DNA from: CAYUYV01 sp964522525
GTDB taxonomy: Bacteria > Pseudomonadota > Alphaproteobacteria > JAJFIK01
Direction of reading: 5' to 3'
Assembly: GCA_964522525.1 (NCBI GenBank)
Contig: CAZFWG010000007.1
Span: 27,108-91,107, forward strand
DNA length: 64,000 nt
Below the pieces are notes generated by a model. It saw nothing but the letters and a program-made list of their open reading frames with translations, did not search any database and had not been told where the DNA came from. Within the stretch, counting starts at the first letter, position 1, and every line of letters begins with the position of its first letter. Below are positions 7,089-16,672 of this stretch, one piece after another. Position numbers and translations under genes: made by a program.

Positions 7089-10000
7089 ATGGGCCGCGGA
7101 CATGTTTTGGGGGCGTTCATGGCAAAAACCGGCAGCCGGCTCCATGGCGGGCTGGGCGATCTTGTGGCCAGTCCCTCGGCGCCCGGCAAAAGCGGCTTCG
7201 CGAGCCACCTGACCCTGCCGACCGTGCCTCCGAGCTTGAGCGTTTCGCCCGATCTGTCGGCGCGCGCGCCCGGCTCGCCCCTGTTTGCGGAAACAGCGGC
7301 GACCGTAGCCATCGATGCCATCGCGCAGCCCGGCCAGATGACCGCACTTTTCGCCGATCTCCTCGCCCTGGGCCTTGAGAACGGCGCGGCCGCCGGGCGG
7401 CTCGTTTCCGGATTGCTGCCGATCACGGCCCTGCCGGAACTCGAGGCCCTGACCACACTCCACTCGGCGCGGCCGGCCCTCACGGTCCGCTCGCAGGGCG
7501 ACGTCGTTTCCCAAGGGGACCGTGCGGTCGATGCGGATCTGGCGCGGGCCGAGTTTGGTGTCGATGGGACCGGCGTCAGCGTCGGGGCCCTGTCCGACAG
7601 TTTCGATGCCCTGGGCGGCGCCGATGCGGATTTCGCATCCGGCGACTTGCCCGATGAAGGCGTTCAGGTGCTGCAGGATTTTTTTGGCGATACCGCGACC
7701 GACGAAGGCCGCGCCATTCTCCAGATCATCCATGATGTGGCACCGGGGGCGGATCTTCTCTATGCCACCGCCTTTGGCGGTCAGGCCAATTTCGCCCGCA
7801 ACATCGAGCGATTGGCGAGCGCGGGCGCCGATGTCATTATCGACGATGTGACCTATCTGGCGGAACCGTTCTTCCAGGACGGCATCCCCGCCCAGGCCGT
7901 CGACCGGGTGGTGGCCGACGGGGCGGTCTATTTCTCTTCCGCCGGCAATACGGCGCAGGCCTCCTATGAGGCGCCCTTCCGCTCGAGCGGCATCTCGCTG
8001 CCCAGCGCGCTTGAGCCCGGCGCCATTGCCCATGACTGGGATCCCGGTCCGGGCATCGATCCCATTCTTGCCTTCAGCATCCGTCCCGATGACAGTCTGT
8101 TCGTGTCCCTCCAATGGGATCAACCCTTCGCCAGCCTGTCCGACCAAAGCCCCGGCGCGGCCAGCGATATCGACATTTATGTTGTGGATCTCGCCACCGG
8201 CGCGCCGTTCCGCGACGAGAGCGGCGACATATTCGGCAGCGCGGATTTCAACATCGGCGGCGATCCGGTGGAGGTCTTCCGCCTCGAGAATGATGGCAAC
8301 GAAACCCTTGAACTCGGGCTCGTGATCGAGAATGCCGGTGGGCCCGATCCCGGCCTGTTGAAGGCCGTCTTTTTCGACAGCGTGGATTTCATCGCGGAGA
8401 AACGCCCGGAACTCACGTCCGAGTTCGTGAACCCCACGGTGATCGGCCATGCCGCCGCCGAAGGCGCCATCGCCGTCGGTGCGGCCTTCTATCAGAACAC
8501 GCCCCGTTTCGGGACCTTTCCGCCTGTCCTCAACAGTTTTTCCGCTGTCGGCCCCAGCACGATCCTTTTTGACGTGGACGGCAACCGCCTGGCCCAACCA
8601 GACATTCGCCTCACGCCCCAGATCGTCGCGCCCGACGGGGTGGACACGACATTTTTCGGCTCCTCGGATCTCGACTCGACCGGATTTCCCAATTTCTTTG
8701 GCACTTCGGCGGCAGCACCCCATGCGGCGGCGGTGACGGCCCTCCTTCTCGACGCCAATCCGGACCTGTCACCGGCGGCTGTCCGGACCATTCTTCAGGA
8801 CACGGCCATCGATATCGGCGCGCCGGGCTTTGACAGATTTTCCGGTGCGGGGCTGATCCAGGCTGATCAGGCGGTGCGGGCAGCCCTCGCCCTTGGCCCG
8901 GAAAACAATCCGCCCGTGGCATCGGACGATGTCTTCAGTGTCCAGCAGGATGATGTACTGAGCGGTTCGCTCCTGGCCGACAATGGGGCGGGTGGCGATC
9001 TGGATCCGGACGGTGACCCCGTGGAGGTCGTCCGGATCGATGGCGCGGTTGCCAGTGCAGGCGATGTCTTCACGCTGCCCTCGGGCGCCCGTCTCACCCT
9101 CCTGAACGACGGTCAGTTCACCTACGACCCGGCGGGCAGCTTTGTCTTTCTGGGTGCCGGTATCACGACCGAGGATGGCTTCACCTATCAGCTCAGCGAT
9201 GGTGAGGCGCTGGGCAATACGGCCCAGGCGACCATCACGGTCACGGGCATCAATGACGCTCCGCAGGCCGAGGACGATGAGCTTGTCCTGAACGGCTTGA
9301 CCGCAACCGCGATTGATCTGTTTGCCGACAACGGGAACGGGGCCGATCTTGATCCGGATGAGGATGCCCTCGCCCTGGTGGCTATCAATAATGTCGTGAT
9401 CGGCGAGGGAGGCGGACCGGTCACACTGCCTTCCGGTGCCGTGGTGAGTGTGGGAACCGGCGGCTCGGTGACCTATGACCCGGGAAGCGCCGTCGGTGTC
9501 GGCGCGGCGAATGACACCGTGATCGACAGTTTCACCTACACGGCGGGAGACAGCGGTCAGTTGACCGATGCCGCGACCGTCACGGTACGCCTCTCCGCGC
9601 CCAATGATCCACCGGTCGCGCAGGACGATTTTTTCGAGGTTCTGGAGGACGGCACTCTTACCGGCAATGTGCTCGAGGACAATGGGACCGGCCCCGATTC
9701 CGATCCCGATGGCGATGCGTTGACCGTGGCCCTTTTGTCCGGGCCGGCCTTCGGCACGCTAGAGCTGACCGAGGGCGGACGTTTCGACTATGCACCGACT
9801 GCTGATTTCTTCGGCGCGGATGAGTTCGTCTACACGCTGAGTGATGGCGTAACGGAGCCGGTGACCGGCGTGGTCACGCTCCAGGTTCTGCCCGTGAATG
9901 ATGCGCCTCTTCCCGCCAGTGATTTGTTCATGACCGACGAGGAGACGCCTCTGTCAGGCAATCTCTTTGACGACAATGGTTTTGGTGTGGACACCGACCG

Positions 10001-11069
10001 GGAAGGGGAAGCGCTCAGCATTGTCGCGATTGAGGGTCTTGCCGGCCTTGTGGGTGAACCGTTCAGCTTGGCGTCCGGTGCCGTCGTGACCATCGGGTCA
10101 AACGGTGACCTGACCTATGATCCGGCGGGCGCCTTTGTCGATCTGCGTCAAGGGGAAACGGCCGTGGATCGCTTCGCGGTGACGGTGGCGGACGCGTCCG
10201 GGGCCACCGCGCCATCGGACGTGCAGGTGACGGTCCAGGGCCTCGACGCCGTGATCGGCTTCGGGCCGGCCATCACCGAAATTGCCGAGGGCGACAGCGG
10301 CAGTGTGCCCGTGACCCTCAATGTCACGCGCAGCGGGGCACTGGATACGGAGGTCACCGTTTCCTTCGCCGTGGAAGGTTCAGGCCCCAATCCTGCCCAG
10401 GCGGATGATTTCCTGGGCGGGGCCCTGCCCTCGGGCACCGTGACCTTCGCGGCCGGTGTCGACACGGCGTTCCTCAGCTTCGAGGTTGCGGGCGACACCC
10501 TTCCGGAACCGACTGAAACTTTCCTGGTGACACTCTTCGGCGCGGAGGCCGATCAAGGTGCCGCGGTCATCGAAGGCGCTTTCCTCGGCTTCGTCATCAG
10601 CGATAACGATGAGCAGGAATTCACCCTTGTGGGCACCGAGCAACGGGATGTGCTGCGCGGCACCTTCGGTGACGACGTGATCGATGCCCGTGGCGGCAAC
10701 GACATCGTCCTCGCCTCGTTCGGCGATGATGTCATTGTCGGCGGCGAGGGTAACGACCTGCTTCTGGGCGAAAGCGGAGACGACACATTCGAAGGCGGTG
10801 CGGGCGACGACATTCTGTTTGGCGGAAGCGGCGCGGATCGTTTTGTGTTTGAACCCGATGGGGGCAATGACCGGATCATCGATTTTGGTCCTGACGATAT
10901 TGCCGACCTCACGGCCTTTGTCGGCCTCACCCTGTCCGACATTCTCGACAATCTGGTCGATGGCAGTCGCGGTGTGACTTTGATCCTGAGCGATGACACG
11001 ACTGTCCAGTTCAATAATCTGGAAAGCGATGATCTCGATCCCGCCCAATTCCTGCTCGCCGATATTTGA
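7089..11069 (+). CDS. Giant secreted subtilase/sedolisin-like protease with cadherin-like, Calx-beta and RTX repeats
   Basis: 1326 residues from the ATG at 7089 (GGAG 5 nt upstream); the ATG at 7119 is an alternative. Residues about 150-600 form an S8/S53-type protease: Asp170 (GALSDSFD), Glu206 in DEGRAILQIIHDVAPGA, and catalytic Ser540 in FFGTSAAAPHAAA. The subtilisin HGTH motif is absent, so a Glu-based triad as in S53-like proteins is likely. Residues about 610-1045 hold four tandem cadherin-like/VCBS-type modules, each opening with N-x-P-x-A-x-D-D. A Calx-beta domain follows (about 1060-1170). The C-terminus carries glycine/aspartate-rich RTX nonapeptides such as GGEGNDLLLGESGDD. No Sec signal is apparent, which fits type I secretion through a C-terminal RTX signal. 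No HlyB/HlyD genes are in the window. Probably an adhesive or degradative exoenzyme that needs calcium. Confidence 0.9.
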   Translation: MGRGHVLGAFMAKTGSRLHGGLGDLVASPSAPGKSGFASHLTLPTVPPSLSVSPDLSARAPGSPLFAETAATVAIDAIAQPGQMTALFADLLALGLENGAAAGRLVSGLLPITALPELEALTTLHSARPALTVRSQGDVVSQGDRAVDADLARAEFGVDGTGVSVGALSDSFDALGGADADFASGDLPDEGVQVLQDFFGDTATDEGRAILQIIHDVAPGADLLYATAFGGQANFARNIERLASAGADVIIDDVTYLAEPFFQDGIPAQAVDRVVADGAVYFSSAGNTAQASYEAPFRSSGISLPSALEPGAIAHDWDPGPGIDPILAFSIRPDDSLFVSLQWDQPFASLSDQSPGAASDIDIYVVDLATGAPFRDESGDIFGSADFNIGGDPVEVFRLENDGNETLELGLVIENAGGPDPGLLKAVFFDSVDFIAEKRPELTSEFVNPTVIGHAAAEGAIAVGAAFYQNTPRFGTFPPVLNSFSAVGPSTILFDVDGNRLAQPDIRLTPQIVAPDGVDTTFFGSSDLDSTGFPNFFGTSAAAPHAAAVTALLLDANPDLSPAAVRTILQDTAIDIGAPGFDRFSGAGLIQADQAVRAALALGPENNPPVASDDVFSVQQDDVLSGSLLADNGAGGDLDPDGDPVEVVRIDGAVASAGDVFTLPSGARLTLLNDGQFTYDPAGSFVFLGAGITTEDGFTYQLSDGEALGNTAQATITVTGINDAPQAEDDELVLNGLTATAIDLFADNGNGADLDPDEDALALVAINNVVIGEGGGPVTLPSGAVVSVGTGGSVTYDPGSAVGVGAANDTVIDSFTYTAGDSGQLTDAATVTVRLSAPNDPPVAQDDFFEVLEDGTLTGNVLEDNGTGPDSDPDGDALTVALLSGPAFGTLELTEGGRFDYAPTADFFGADEFVYTLSDGVTEPVTGVVTLQVLPVNDAPLPASDLFMTDEETPLSGNLFDDNGFGVDTDREGEALSIVAIEGLAGLVGEPFSLASGAVVTIGSNGDLTYDPAGAFVDLRQGETAVDRFAVTVADASGATAPSDVQVTVQGLDAVIGFGPAITEIAEGDSGSVPVTLNVTRSGALDTEVTVSFAVEGSGPNPAQADDFLGGALPSGTVTFAAGVDTAFLSFEVAGDTLPEPTETFLVTLFGAEADQGAAVIEGAFLGFVISDNDEQEFTLVGTEQRDVLRGTFGDDVIDARGGNDIVLASFGDDVIVGGEGNDLLLGESGDDTFEGGAGDDILFGGSGADRFVFEPDGGNDRIIDFGPDDIADLTAFVGLTLSDILDNLVDGSRGVTLILSDDTTVQFNNLESDDLDPAQFLLADI

Positions 11070-11136
11070 CGGGTCGGGGAAAGCATGAAAGCGTGGCCTC
11101 CTGCGGGCACGGTTTTCCATGAAGGGCTAAGCGGTT

Positions 11137-12162
11137 ATGTTCAGACGCATTCTCCTGACCATTTTTCTGGGCATTGTCTTTGTCGGTCTGGTGGCGTTGG
11201 GCCTCGCCATCTATGGCAGCCGGGACCTCGATCCGAGCGAACTTGAGGCCCGCTATACGAACGAGACCTCCCGCTTCGTCACCGTGGATGGCGTGCGTTT
11301 TCACCTGCAGGAAACGGGAACCCCCTCGCCCGATCAACCGAGCCTCGTCCTGATCCACGGTTTCGGGGCCCATCTGCAGACCTGGGATGCCTGGGTGGCG
11401 GGCCTTGAGGATCAGTTCCATATTGTGCGTTTCGATCTGCCCGGCCATGGCCTGACCGGGCCCGACCCGTCCGGTGACTACTCCAACGACCGCACCGTCG
11501 AAATCCTCTCCAAGCTGATGGATGAGATCGACCTTGGCCAGATCGTGCCGGTCGGCAATTCCCTGGGCGGGCTTTTGGCCTGGCGCCTCGCGGATGCCTA
11601 TCCCGAGCGGGTGGCGGCCCAGGTCCTGATCGCGCCGGGTGGCGTGCTCGCCGAAGGGGCGGTGCCGGGTGAGGCCGGCGACGTCCCCGCCTGGTTCGGT
11701 TTCATCCGCTTCGTGTTGCCGAAGGCCATGATCCGGGGACTCCTCGACAGTCTTTATGGGGACAAGAGCCGCATCACGCCCGATCTGGTCACCCGCTACC
11801 ATGAAATGCTGCGTCGAAAGGGCAATCGAGAGGCGCTTCTCACCCGCATGCGGGGCTTTGTTCTGGCGCGGCCCGAACCGGTCCTCCAAGGTATTGACGT
11901 GCCGAGCCTTGTCATTTGGGGAACGGAAGATCGCATTCTGCCGCTGGAACAGGCGGAGGTGTTCGATGCCAATCTGCCCGATGTGAAGACGGTGGACATG
12001 GAAGGTGTGGGCCATATGCCCATGGAGGAGGCCCCGGCGGCGTCCCTCGCCATTTTCCGTCAGTTCTGGGACAAAGTGGCCTCACAGACTCTGGAGCAGG
12101 CGGTCCCGCCAATCGCTGACGAGGAAGAGGCGGATCCGGAGGATCTCCCGATCCGCCTTTAG
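11137..12162 (+). CDS. Membrane-anchored alpha/beta hydrolase
   Basis: 341 residues. An N-terminal TM anchor (about 5-26) is followed by an alpha/beta hydrolase domain with the oxyanion segment LIHGFGAHLQTW, nucleophile Ser142 in GNSLGG, acid in WGTEDRILPLEQ and His in GVGHMPMEEAP. It starts 67 bp after the protease gene in the same direction, so the two may be co-transcribed. The tail is acidic. Substrate cannot be told; an epoxide hydrolase or esterase are both possible. Its 3' end forms a strong hairpin shared with the convergent gene. Confidence 0.85.
   Translation: MFRRILLTIFLGIVFVGLVALGLAIYGSRDLDPSELEARYTNETSRFVTVDGVRFHLQETGTPSPDQPSLVLIHGFGAHLQTWDAWVAGLEDQFHIVRFDLPGHGLTGPDPSGDYSNDRTVEILSKLMDEIDLGQIVPVGNSLGGLLAWRLADAYPERVAAQVLIAPGGVLAEGAVPGEAGDVPAWFGFIRFVLPKAMIRGLLDSLYGDKSRITPDLVTRYHEMLRRKGNREALLTRMRGFVLARPEPVLQGIDVPSLVIWGTEDRILPLEQAEVFDANLPDVKTVDMEGVGHMPMEEAPAASLAIFRQFWDKVASQTLEQAVPPIADEEEADPEDLPIRL
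12128..12158. terminator. Hairpin across convergent 3' ends, possible bidirectional terminator
   Basis: AGGCGGATC (12128-12136) pairs with GATCCGCCT (12150-12158), and inside it GGAG pairs with CTCC around a GAT loop, giving 9 + 4 bp with a single C-C mismatch. Only three T follow on the + strand. It lies in the last codons of the hydrolase, just before the stop of the PLP enzyme on the other strand. Confidence 0.5.
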
Positions 12163-12166
12163 GGTT

Positions 12167-13453
12167 TCAGACCGCCTTCAAGGCCTGATCCAGGTCGGCA
12201 ATCAGATCCGACGGGTGCTCGACGCCGACGGAAATCCGCATCATCGCCGGCGTGATGCCGATCTCGGCAAGGGTCTGGGGCCCCAGGTCCGAATGGGTCG
12301 TGCTGTAGGGATGGGAAATCAGGGTTTCCGTCCCGCCGAGACTGACCGCCAGTTTGATGACTTCGAGCCTGTCAAGCATGCGGAAGGAATCGGCCTCGTC
12401 CCCATGGATCTCGAAGGCGAATGTCGATCCCGGTGAGGAGCATTGCTTGTTGTAGAGCTCGTAATTGAGGTCGGTCTTCTCCAGGAAGCCCAGATAGTGG
12501 ACCTTGGCGACCTTCGGGTGATCGGCCAGATATTCGGCGACCTGGCGGGCGTTTTTCATCGCCGCCGTCATGCGCAGTTTCAGGGTTTCAAGGCTGCGCA
12601 TGACAAGCCAACCCGTATGGGGGTCCGCCATGGTGCCAAGGCCCGTCCGCATACGGCGCACCGGCCAGAGCATTTCCCGCGACCCGAGACAGGCGCCGGC
12701 GACCAGGTCTGAATGTCCGCCCACATATTTGGTCAGGGAATAGACCACCAGATCGCAGCCATGCTGAAGCGGGTGTTGCCACAGGGGGCCCAGAAAGGTG
12801 TTGTCGACGATCACGGGCGGCCGGTGCCCTTGCTGCTCGCCAAGACGATTGGCCGTCTCGACACAATGGGCGAGATCCACAAGCCCATTGGTGGGATTGC
12901 CGGGGGTCTCCACCATGATGGCGCCGATGCGGCCCCGGGCGCGGGCCCGTTCGATGGCCTCGTCAAAACGACGGGTACAGCCGATCCCCAGAAAGGCTTC
13001 CGCCTGGATACCGAATTCCGGCAGGGTGCGTTGGATGAGGCCCTGGGTGCCGCCATAGATCGGCGCGCTGTAGACCACTACATCGCCGGGGCGCACGAAG
13101 GTCCACAAGGTCGTGGAGATGGCGGACATGCCGCTTGAGAACACAAGCCCCGCCTCGGAGTCTTCCCACAGGGCCAAACGGTCTTCCAGGACCTCCAGGT
13201 CCGGATTGTTCATCCGTGAATAGATCAGCCCCGGTTCCGCCTCCGGCCGTGCTTCCCGCCCCGAATTGAGGGCGAAGAAATCCTTGCCGTCCTGGGCGGT
13301 TCGGAACACGAAGGTCGAGGTCTGAAAGACCGGAATCTTCAGGGAGCCTTCCGACAAATGCGGATCATATCCATACCCCATCATCATGGTTTCCGGGTGA
13401 AGGGCGTGACCTGCGACCGCGCGCTTCCGATAGGTTTTGTCTCTGCTGTGCAT
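12167..13453 (-). CDS. Cystathionine gamma-synthase family PLP enzyme (possible methionine gamma-lyase)
   Basis: 428-residue Cys/Met-metabolism PLP enzyme of fold type I. Schiff-base Lys242 is in VVYSLTKYVGGHSD. Phosphate-binding SSGMSA (about 106-111), Tyr/Arg of IYSRMNNP (78-84) and VETPGNPTN are all present. The N-terminal H-P-E-T-M-M-M-G-Y-G-Y-D is typical of a long subfamily annotated as cystathionine gamma-synthase family protein and often assigned as methionine gamma-lyase. It would cleave or exchange C-S bonds in methionine or cystathionine metabolism. No other methionine gene is adjacent, so the exact reaction is undecided. The leader carries a GC hairpin at 13473-13490. Confidence 0.85.
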   Translation of the reverse strand: MHSRDKTYRKRAVAGHALHPETMMMGYGYDPHLSEGSLKIPVFQTSTFVFRTAQDGKDFFALNSGREARPEAEPGLIYSRMNNPDLEVLEDRLALWEDSEAGLVFSSGMSAISTTLWTFVRPGDVVVYSAPIYGGTQGLIQRTLPEFGIQAEAFLGIGCTRRFDEAIERARARGRIGAIMVETPGNPTNGLVDLAHCVETANRLGEQQGHRPPVIVDNTFLGPLWQHPLQHGCDLVVYSLTKYVGGHSDLVAGACLGSREMLWPVRRMRTGLGTMADPHTGWLVMRSLETLKLRMTAAMKNARQVAEYLADHPKVAKVHYLGFLEKTDLNYELYNKQCSSPGSTFAFEIHGDEADSFRMLDRLEVIKLAVSLGGTETLISHPYSTTHSDLGPQTLAEIGITPAMMRISVGVEHPSDLIADLDQALKAV

Positions 13454-13800
13454 GGAGGTGTCTCGCTCGCTGGCGCCCGCGTCCGGGCGCGGCTCCGGGA
13501 TCGAAGAACTTGGGCGTTTCCAGGGTCGATCGACTGCCGATCCGAAGCGATGAACAAGAGTCTCATTTCATCCCCAAGGATCGGGCGCGGTACGACCTAC
13601 CCATTCACACCTCTATCATGTTTTTTGGGCGCTCCCTATCGCCAATCCACCGCATGGATCCTCCGCTTCTACTGAACAAATCATGAAACGGGGCGTCAGA
13701 TGCGCGGCATGCCGTGCCGGTCCGGCCCGCGCCGTGAAACTCAGATGACGGATTTGTGTCGCGGCGCGCACCAGGAACACGGAGCCTGCCCGTCTCGCGA
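13454..13800. other. Non-coding interval between the PLP enzyme and the hydrolase at 13801
   Basis: About 350 bp with no supportable gene. It must contain the promoter and leader of the PLP gene on the minus strand. The one clear structure is a 7-bp perfect stem GCGCCCG/CGGGCGC at 13473-13479 and 13484-13490, 20 nt upstream of that gene's ATG. I looked for SAM riboswitch features because of the methionine-related gene and did not recognise any. Confidence 0.5.
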
Positions 13801-14685
13801 TCAGCCCCGTGCGGCTTCGACATTCGCCGCGAAATCACCGATCAGGCGTTCATAGATCGGAGCGTTGGCGCGTGTCATGTCATGGCCAAGCCCAGGGATG
13901 CGTTCCATGCGGGCATGGGACACGTAGCTCGCCGTGCGCAGGCCCGCCTCCACGGGAACCAGCGGATCGTCATCCCCATGAATGACCATGGTGGGCGCCG
14001 TGACCGTCTGAAGGAGGGGGCCACGGGGCGGGGATGCCAGGATCGCCACGATCTGGCGCGCGGACCCTTGGGGACACAGGCTGCGGTCGATGGCGGCCTC
14101 GGCCAGGGCCCGGAGTTCCGCCTGGCCCGCGCCATAGGCGGGGCTGCCGATCAGTTCCCAGAAGCGGATATGGGCCTCGACACATGCTTCCCGGTCATTG
14201 GGGTCCGGCGGCGGCTGCATCAGGGCGGCGACGACATCTTCGCGTCCCTGGGGCAGATCCGGATCGCCGGTGCTGGACATGATTGAAATCAGGCTGCGGA
14301 CGCGTTGCGGATAGTGGCCGGCGAAGGCCTGGGCGATCATGCCGCCCATGGAGGCGCCCACGATATGGGCGGAGGAGATGCCCAGGGCATCGAGAACCCC
14401 GACGGCGTCGGCGGCCATGTCGTCGATGCGATAGGGCGGCGCGGCCAGATCATCCATGGACGCCGGCGAGGGCACACCGAGATGATCGAGCTTGCTGCTC
14501 AGGCCCGCATCCCGATTGTCCATCCGGATGACCCGGAAGCCGCGCCCGATCAGCCCGTCCACCAGCGGCGCCTGCCAATGCAGCAACTGGCAGGCAAAGC
14601 CCATGATCAAGAGAATGGGCGCGCCGTCGGGCGGACCCTGGTCCAGGATTTCGATTTCCAAACCGTTCGCGCTGACGCGGGCCAT
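13801..14685 (-). CDS. Alpha/beta hydrolase (esterase, RdmC-like)
   Basis: 294-residue soluble alpha/beta hydrolase. Nucleophile Ser112 is in VGASMGGMIAQ, acid in HGDDDPLVPVEAG, and His in PGLGHDM near the C-terminus. The segment R-M-D-N-R-D-A-G-L-S-S is typical of the aclacinomycin methylesterase-like group of bacterial esterases. The start at 14685 has GGGAGG 6 nt upstream. It is divergent from the DsbA-like gene at 14803. The substrate is unknown; carboxylic esters are likely. Confidence 0.85.
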   Translation of the reverse strand: MARVSANGLEIEILDQGPPDGAPILLIMGFACQLLHWQAPLVDGLIGRGFRVIRMDNRDAGLSSKLDHLGVPSPASMDDLAAPPYRIDDMAADAVGVLDALGISSAHIVGASMGGMIAQAFAGHYPQRVRSLISIMSSTGDPDLPQGREDVVAALMQPPPDPNDREACVEAHIRFWELIGSPAYGAGQAELRALAEAAIDRSLCPQGSARQIVAILASPPRGPLLQTVTAPTMVIHGDDDPLVPVEAGLRTASYVSHARMERIPGLGHDMTRANAPIYERLIGDFAANVEAARG

Positions 14686-14802
14686 GGCATCCTCCCGTTT
14701 ATTGATGGTTCAAGGACAGCATGGCGGCAGGCCCGCCCCCTGGGCAAGGGAGAAAGGCGAGGCTAGTCTGGGCATACGAAGAAGCGATGGAGGAGACGCC
14801 CC

Positions 14803-15456
14803 GTGACCTTGTCCTTTGATCTGTTCTGGTCGTTTCGCAGCCCCTATTCCTATTTGGCCACGGGCCGCATCATGGAGCTGGAACGGGACTATGATTTGAC
14901 CGTCCGTGTCCGTCCCGTCTATCCGCTCGCGGTACGGGTGAAAGACTATTTCAAGACCATCGACCCGCGCTGGGTGCACTATGTGATCATGGATGTGGCC
15001 CGGGTGGCCGACCATCTGGGCATTCCCTTCGCTCCGCCCTCGCCCGATCCCATCGTGATGAATATGAAAACGGGCGATGTGCCCGAGGAACAGCCCTATA
15101 TCCACCGCTTGATGCGCCTCGGCATCGTGGCCGGGGAACAAGGGCGGGGCCTCGCCTTTGTCGATTCCGTGAGCCGCATGGTCTGGTCCGGCCAGGTCCA
15201 GAATTGGGATCAGGGAACGACATTCCGGGATTGGATCGCCAAGGACGGTTTTGATCTTGAGGCCCTGGAGGCCCGTGTTGCACAGGACCCGGATCGTCTC
15301 GATGCTGTCGTCGTCGAGAACGAAGAGGCGCAGGCCGCGTCGGGCCATTGGGGGGTGCCGTTGATGGTCTTCGAGGGCGAGCCCTTTTTCGGTCAGGACA
15401 GGCTCGACCTCCTGCTGTGGCGGATGAAAAGCCGGGGCCTGAAAGAGCGCGCTTGA
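14803..15456 (+). CDS. DsbA-family protein, 2-hydroxychromene-2-carboxylate isomerase-like
   Basis: 217-residue thioredoxin-fold protein starting at GTG, with GGAGGAG upstream. The N-terminal strand leads into FWSFRSPYSYLA, where Ser/Pro/Tyr replace the redox CxxC, as in HCCA isomerases and kappa-class GSTs, which use glutathione as cofactor. The C-terminal SGHWGVPLMVFEGEPFFGQD is the cis-Pro/F-x-G-Q-D-R-L-D region of this family. Such enzymes act in aromatic degradation or GSH-dependent isomerisation. No ring-cleavage genes are nearby, so the true substrate is open. Confidence 0.82.
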   Translation: MTLSFDLFWSFRSPYSYLATGRIMELERDYDLTVRVRPVYPLAVRVKDYFKTIDPRWVHYVIMDVARVADHLGIPFAPPSPDPIVMNMKTGDVPEEQPYIHRLMRLGIVAGEQGRGLAFVDSVSRMVWSGQVQNWDQGTTFRDWIAKDGFDLEALEARVAQDPDRLDAVVVENEEAQAASGHWGVPLMVFEGEPFFGQDRLDLLLWRMKSRGLKERA

Positions 15457-15520
15457 GGCACCTGCAGTCCTGAGCGCAGGCGCGGCGCCCAGCAGCGGAA
15501 TGGATCCCTCCGGGACGGGC

Positions 15521-16459
15521 TCAAGCGTTGTTCAGGGCTTCTCCCAGAGCCGTGCCGGCGGCGGTCACCGCGGCCTGGGCCTCTTCGATCAGGCCGGCCA
15601 TGGTGAAAAAGCCGTGGATCAGGCCCGGATAATCAAGATGGGTCACGGCCACACCGGCCTCGGCCAGTTTCTCCGCATAGGCACGGCCTTCGTCCCGCAA
15701 CGGGTCATATTCCGCGGTCACCACATAGGCCGGCGCCAGACCTGAGACATCGGCGGCGCATAAGGGCGAGACGCGGGGGTCCTTGATCAGGTCGGGGTCC
15801 TGAACATATTGGGCCACGAACCATTCCATGCCCGCTTTTTCGAGCAGATAGCCCTCGGCCAGGGCGGTCATGGAGGCCGTCTCGGGCAGGGCTTCCGTCA
15901 CCGGATAAATCAGCAGCTGATAGGCCAGTTTGACACCGATCTGCTTGGCCTGTTGGGCCACAGCGGCGGCGAGGTTGCCGCCGGCGGAATCGCCCCCCAC
16001 CGCGATGGCGTTGGGGTCGATCCCCAGATCGGCGGCGGCCCGTTGGACATGGCGCACGGCCGCGACCGCATCATCGAAGGCGGCCGGAAACGGGTTCTCG
16101 GGCGCCAAACGGTAATCGACCGAAACGACCCGGCACCCGCTCGCCGTGGCAAGCTGACGACACAGGCTGTCATGGGTATCGAGATCCCCGATCACCCAAC
16201 CGCCGCCGTGAAAATAGACGAGACCGGGAACGACAGGCGCCGCCGCGATCGGACTGTAGATGCGGATCGGGATGTCGCCGGCGGGACCCGAGAAATGTGT
16301 GTTCTCGACTTTGCCGATGGGACTGTCCCGGGTGTCCATGGCTTCGGACATGGCCTTATAGAGGCCGCGGGCGTCCTGGGCGGACAGGGTGTGAATCGGC
16401 GGCTGAGGATTTTCCGCCAATTGGGCGAGGATGGCTTGAACCTGCGGGTTGAGCGTCAT
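15521..16459 (-). CDS. Hormone-sensitive-lipase family esterase
   Basis: 312-residue alpha/beta hydrolase of bacterial lipase family IV. It has the HGGGWVIGD oxyanion motif (84-92), nucleophile Ser158 in GGDSAGGN, the acid in AEYDPLRDEG and His in GLIHGFF. N-terminal cap helices are of the usual type and the length is normal. No signal peptide is seen, so it acts in the cytoplasm on short acyl esters. It is convergent with the DsbA-like gene (about 65 bp). Confidence 0.9.
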   Translation of the reverse strand: MTLNPQVQAILAQLAENPQPPIHTLSAQDARGLYKAMSEAMDTRDSPIGKVENTHFSGPAGDIPIRIYSPIAAAPVVPGLVYFHGGGWVIGDLDTHDSLCRQLATASGCRVVSVDYRLAPENPFPAAFDDAVAAVRHVQRAAADLGIDPNAIAVGGDSAGGNLAAAVAQQAKQIGVKLAYQLLIYPVTEALPETASMTALAEGYLLEKAGMEWFVAQYVQDPDLIKDPRVSPLCAADVSGLAPAYVVTAEYDPLRDEGRAYAEKLAEAGVAVTHLDYPGLIHGFFTMAGLIEEAQAAVTAAGTALGEALNNA

Positions 16460-16672
16460 GCGGGGCCCGTCTCTTTGTTACCGGGGTTCGTATCTTTAAT
16501 CAGCACCCCCCAGTGGCGCAAGCGCTTCACGCCCCGCCGCCACAAGCGGCCTGGATCGGTGTTTTGAAGGATTGCGGTCCGGCATCGGGCCGTCATGAGG
16601 GACGTGGTTTTGACGCTTCAGTCCCAATTTGCGGTGCGCTCGCCACTTAAGCGTCCGAGCCCCAAAAAGGCA

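Noticed and set aside
7020..8723. 567-codon open frame opposite the giant protease
   Set aside because: High-GC shadow frame; its translation lacks any domain and the + strand protease has full motifs and a ribosome site.
13605..13640. Terminator formed by the GTTTTTT run near 13620
   Set aside because: The adjacent GGGAGCGCCC gives only a 3-bp stem, too weak for intrinsic termination.
13454..13800. SAM riboswitch ahead of the methionine-related PLP gene
   Set aside because: Only a simple GC hairpin was found; no recognised SAM aptamer core could be read.
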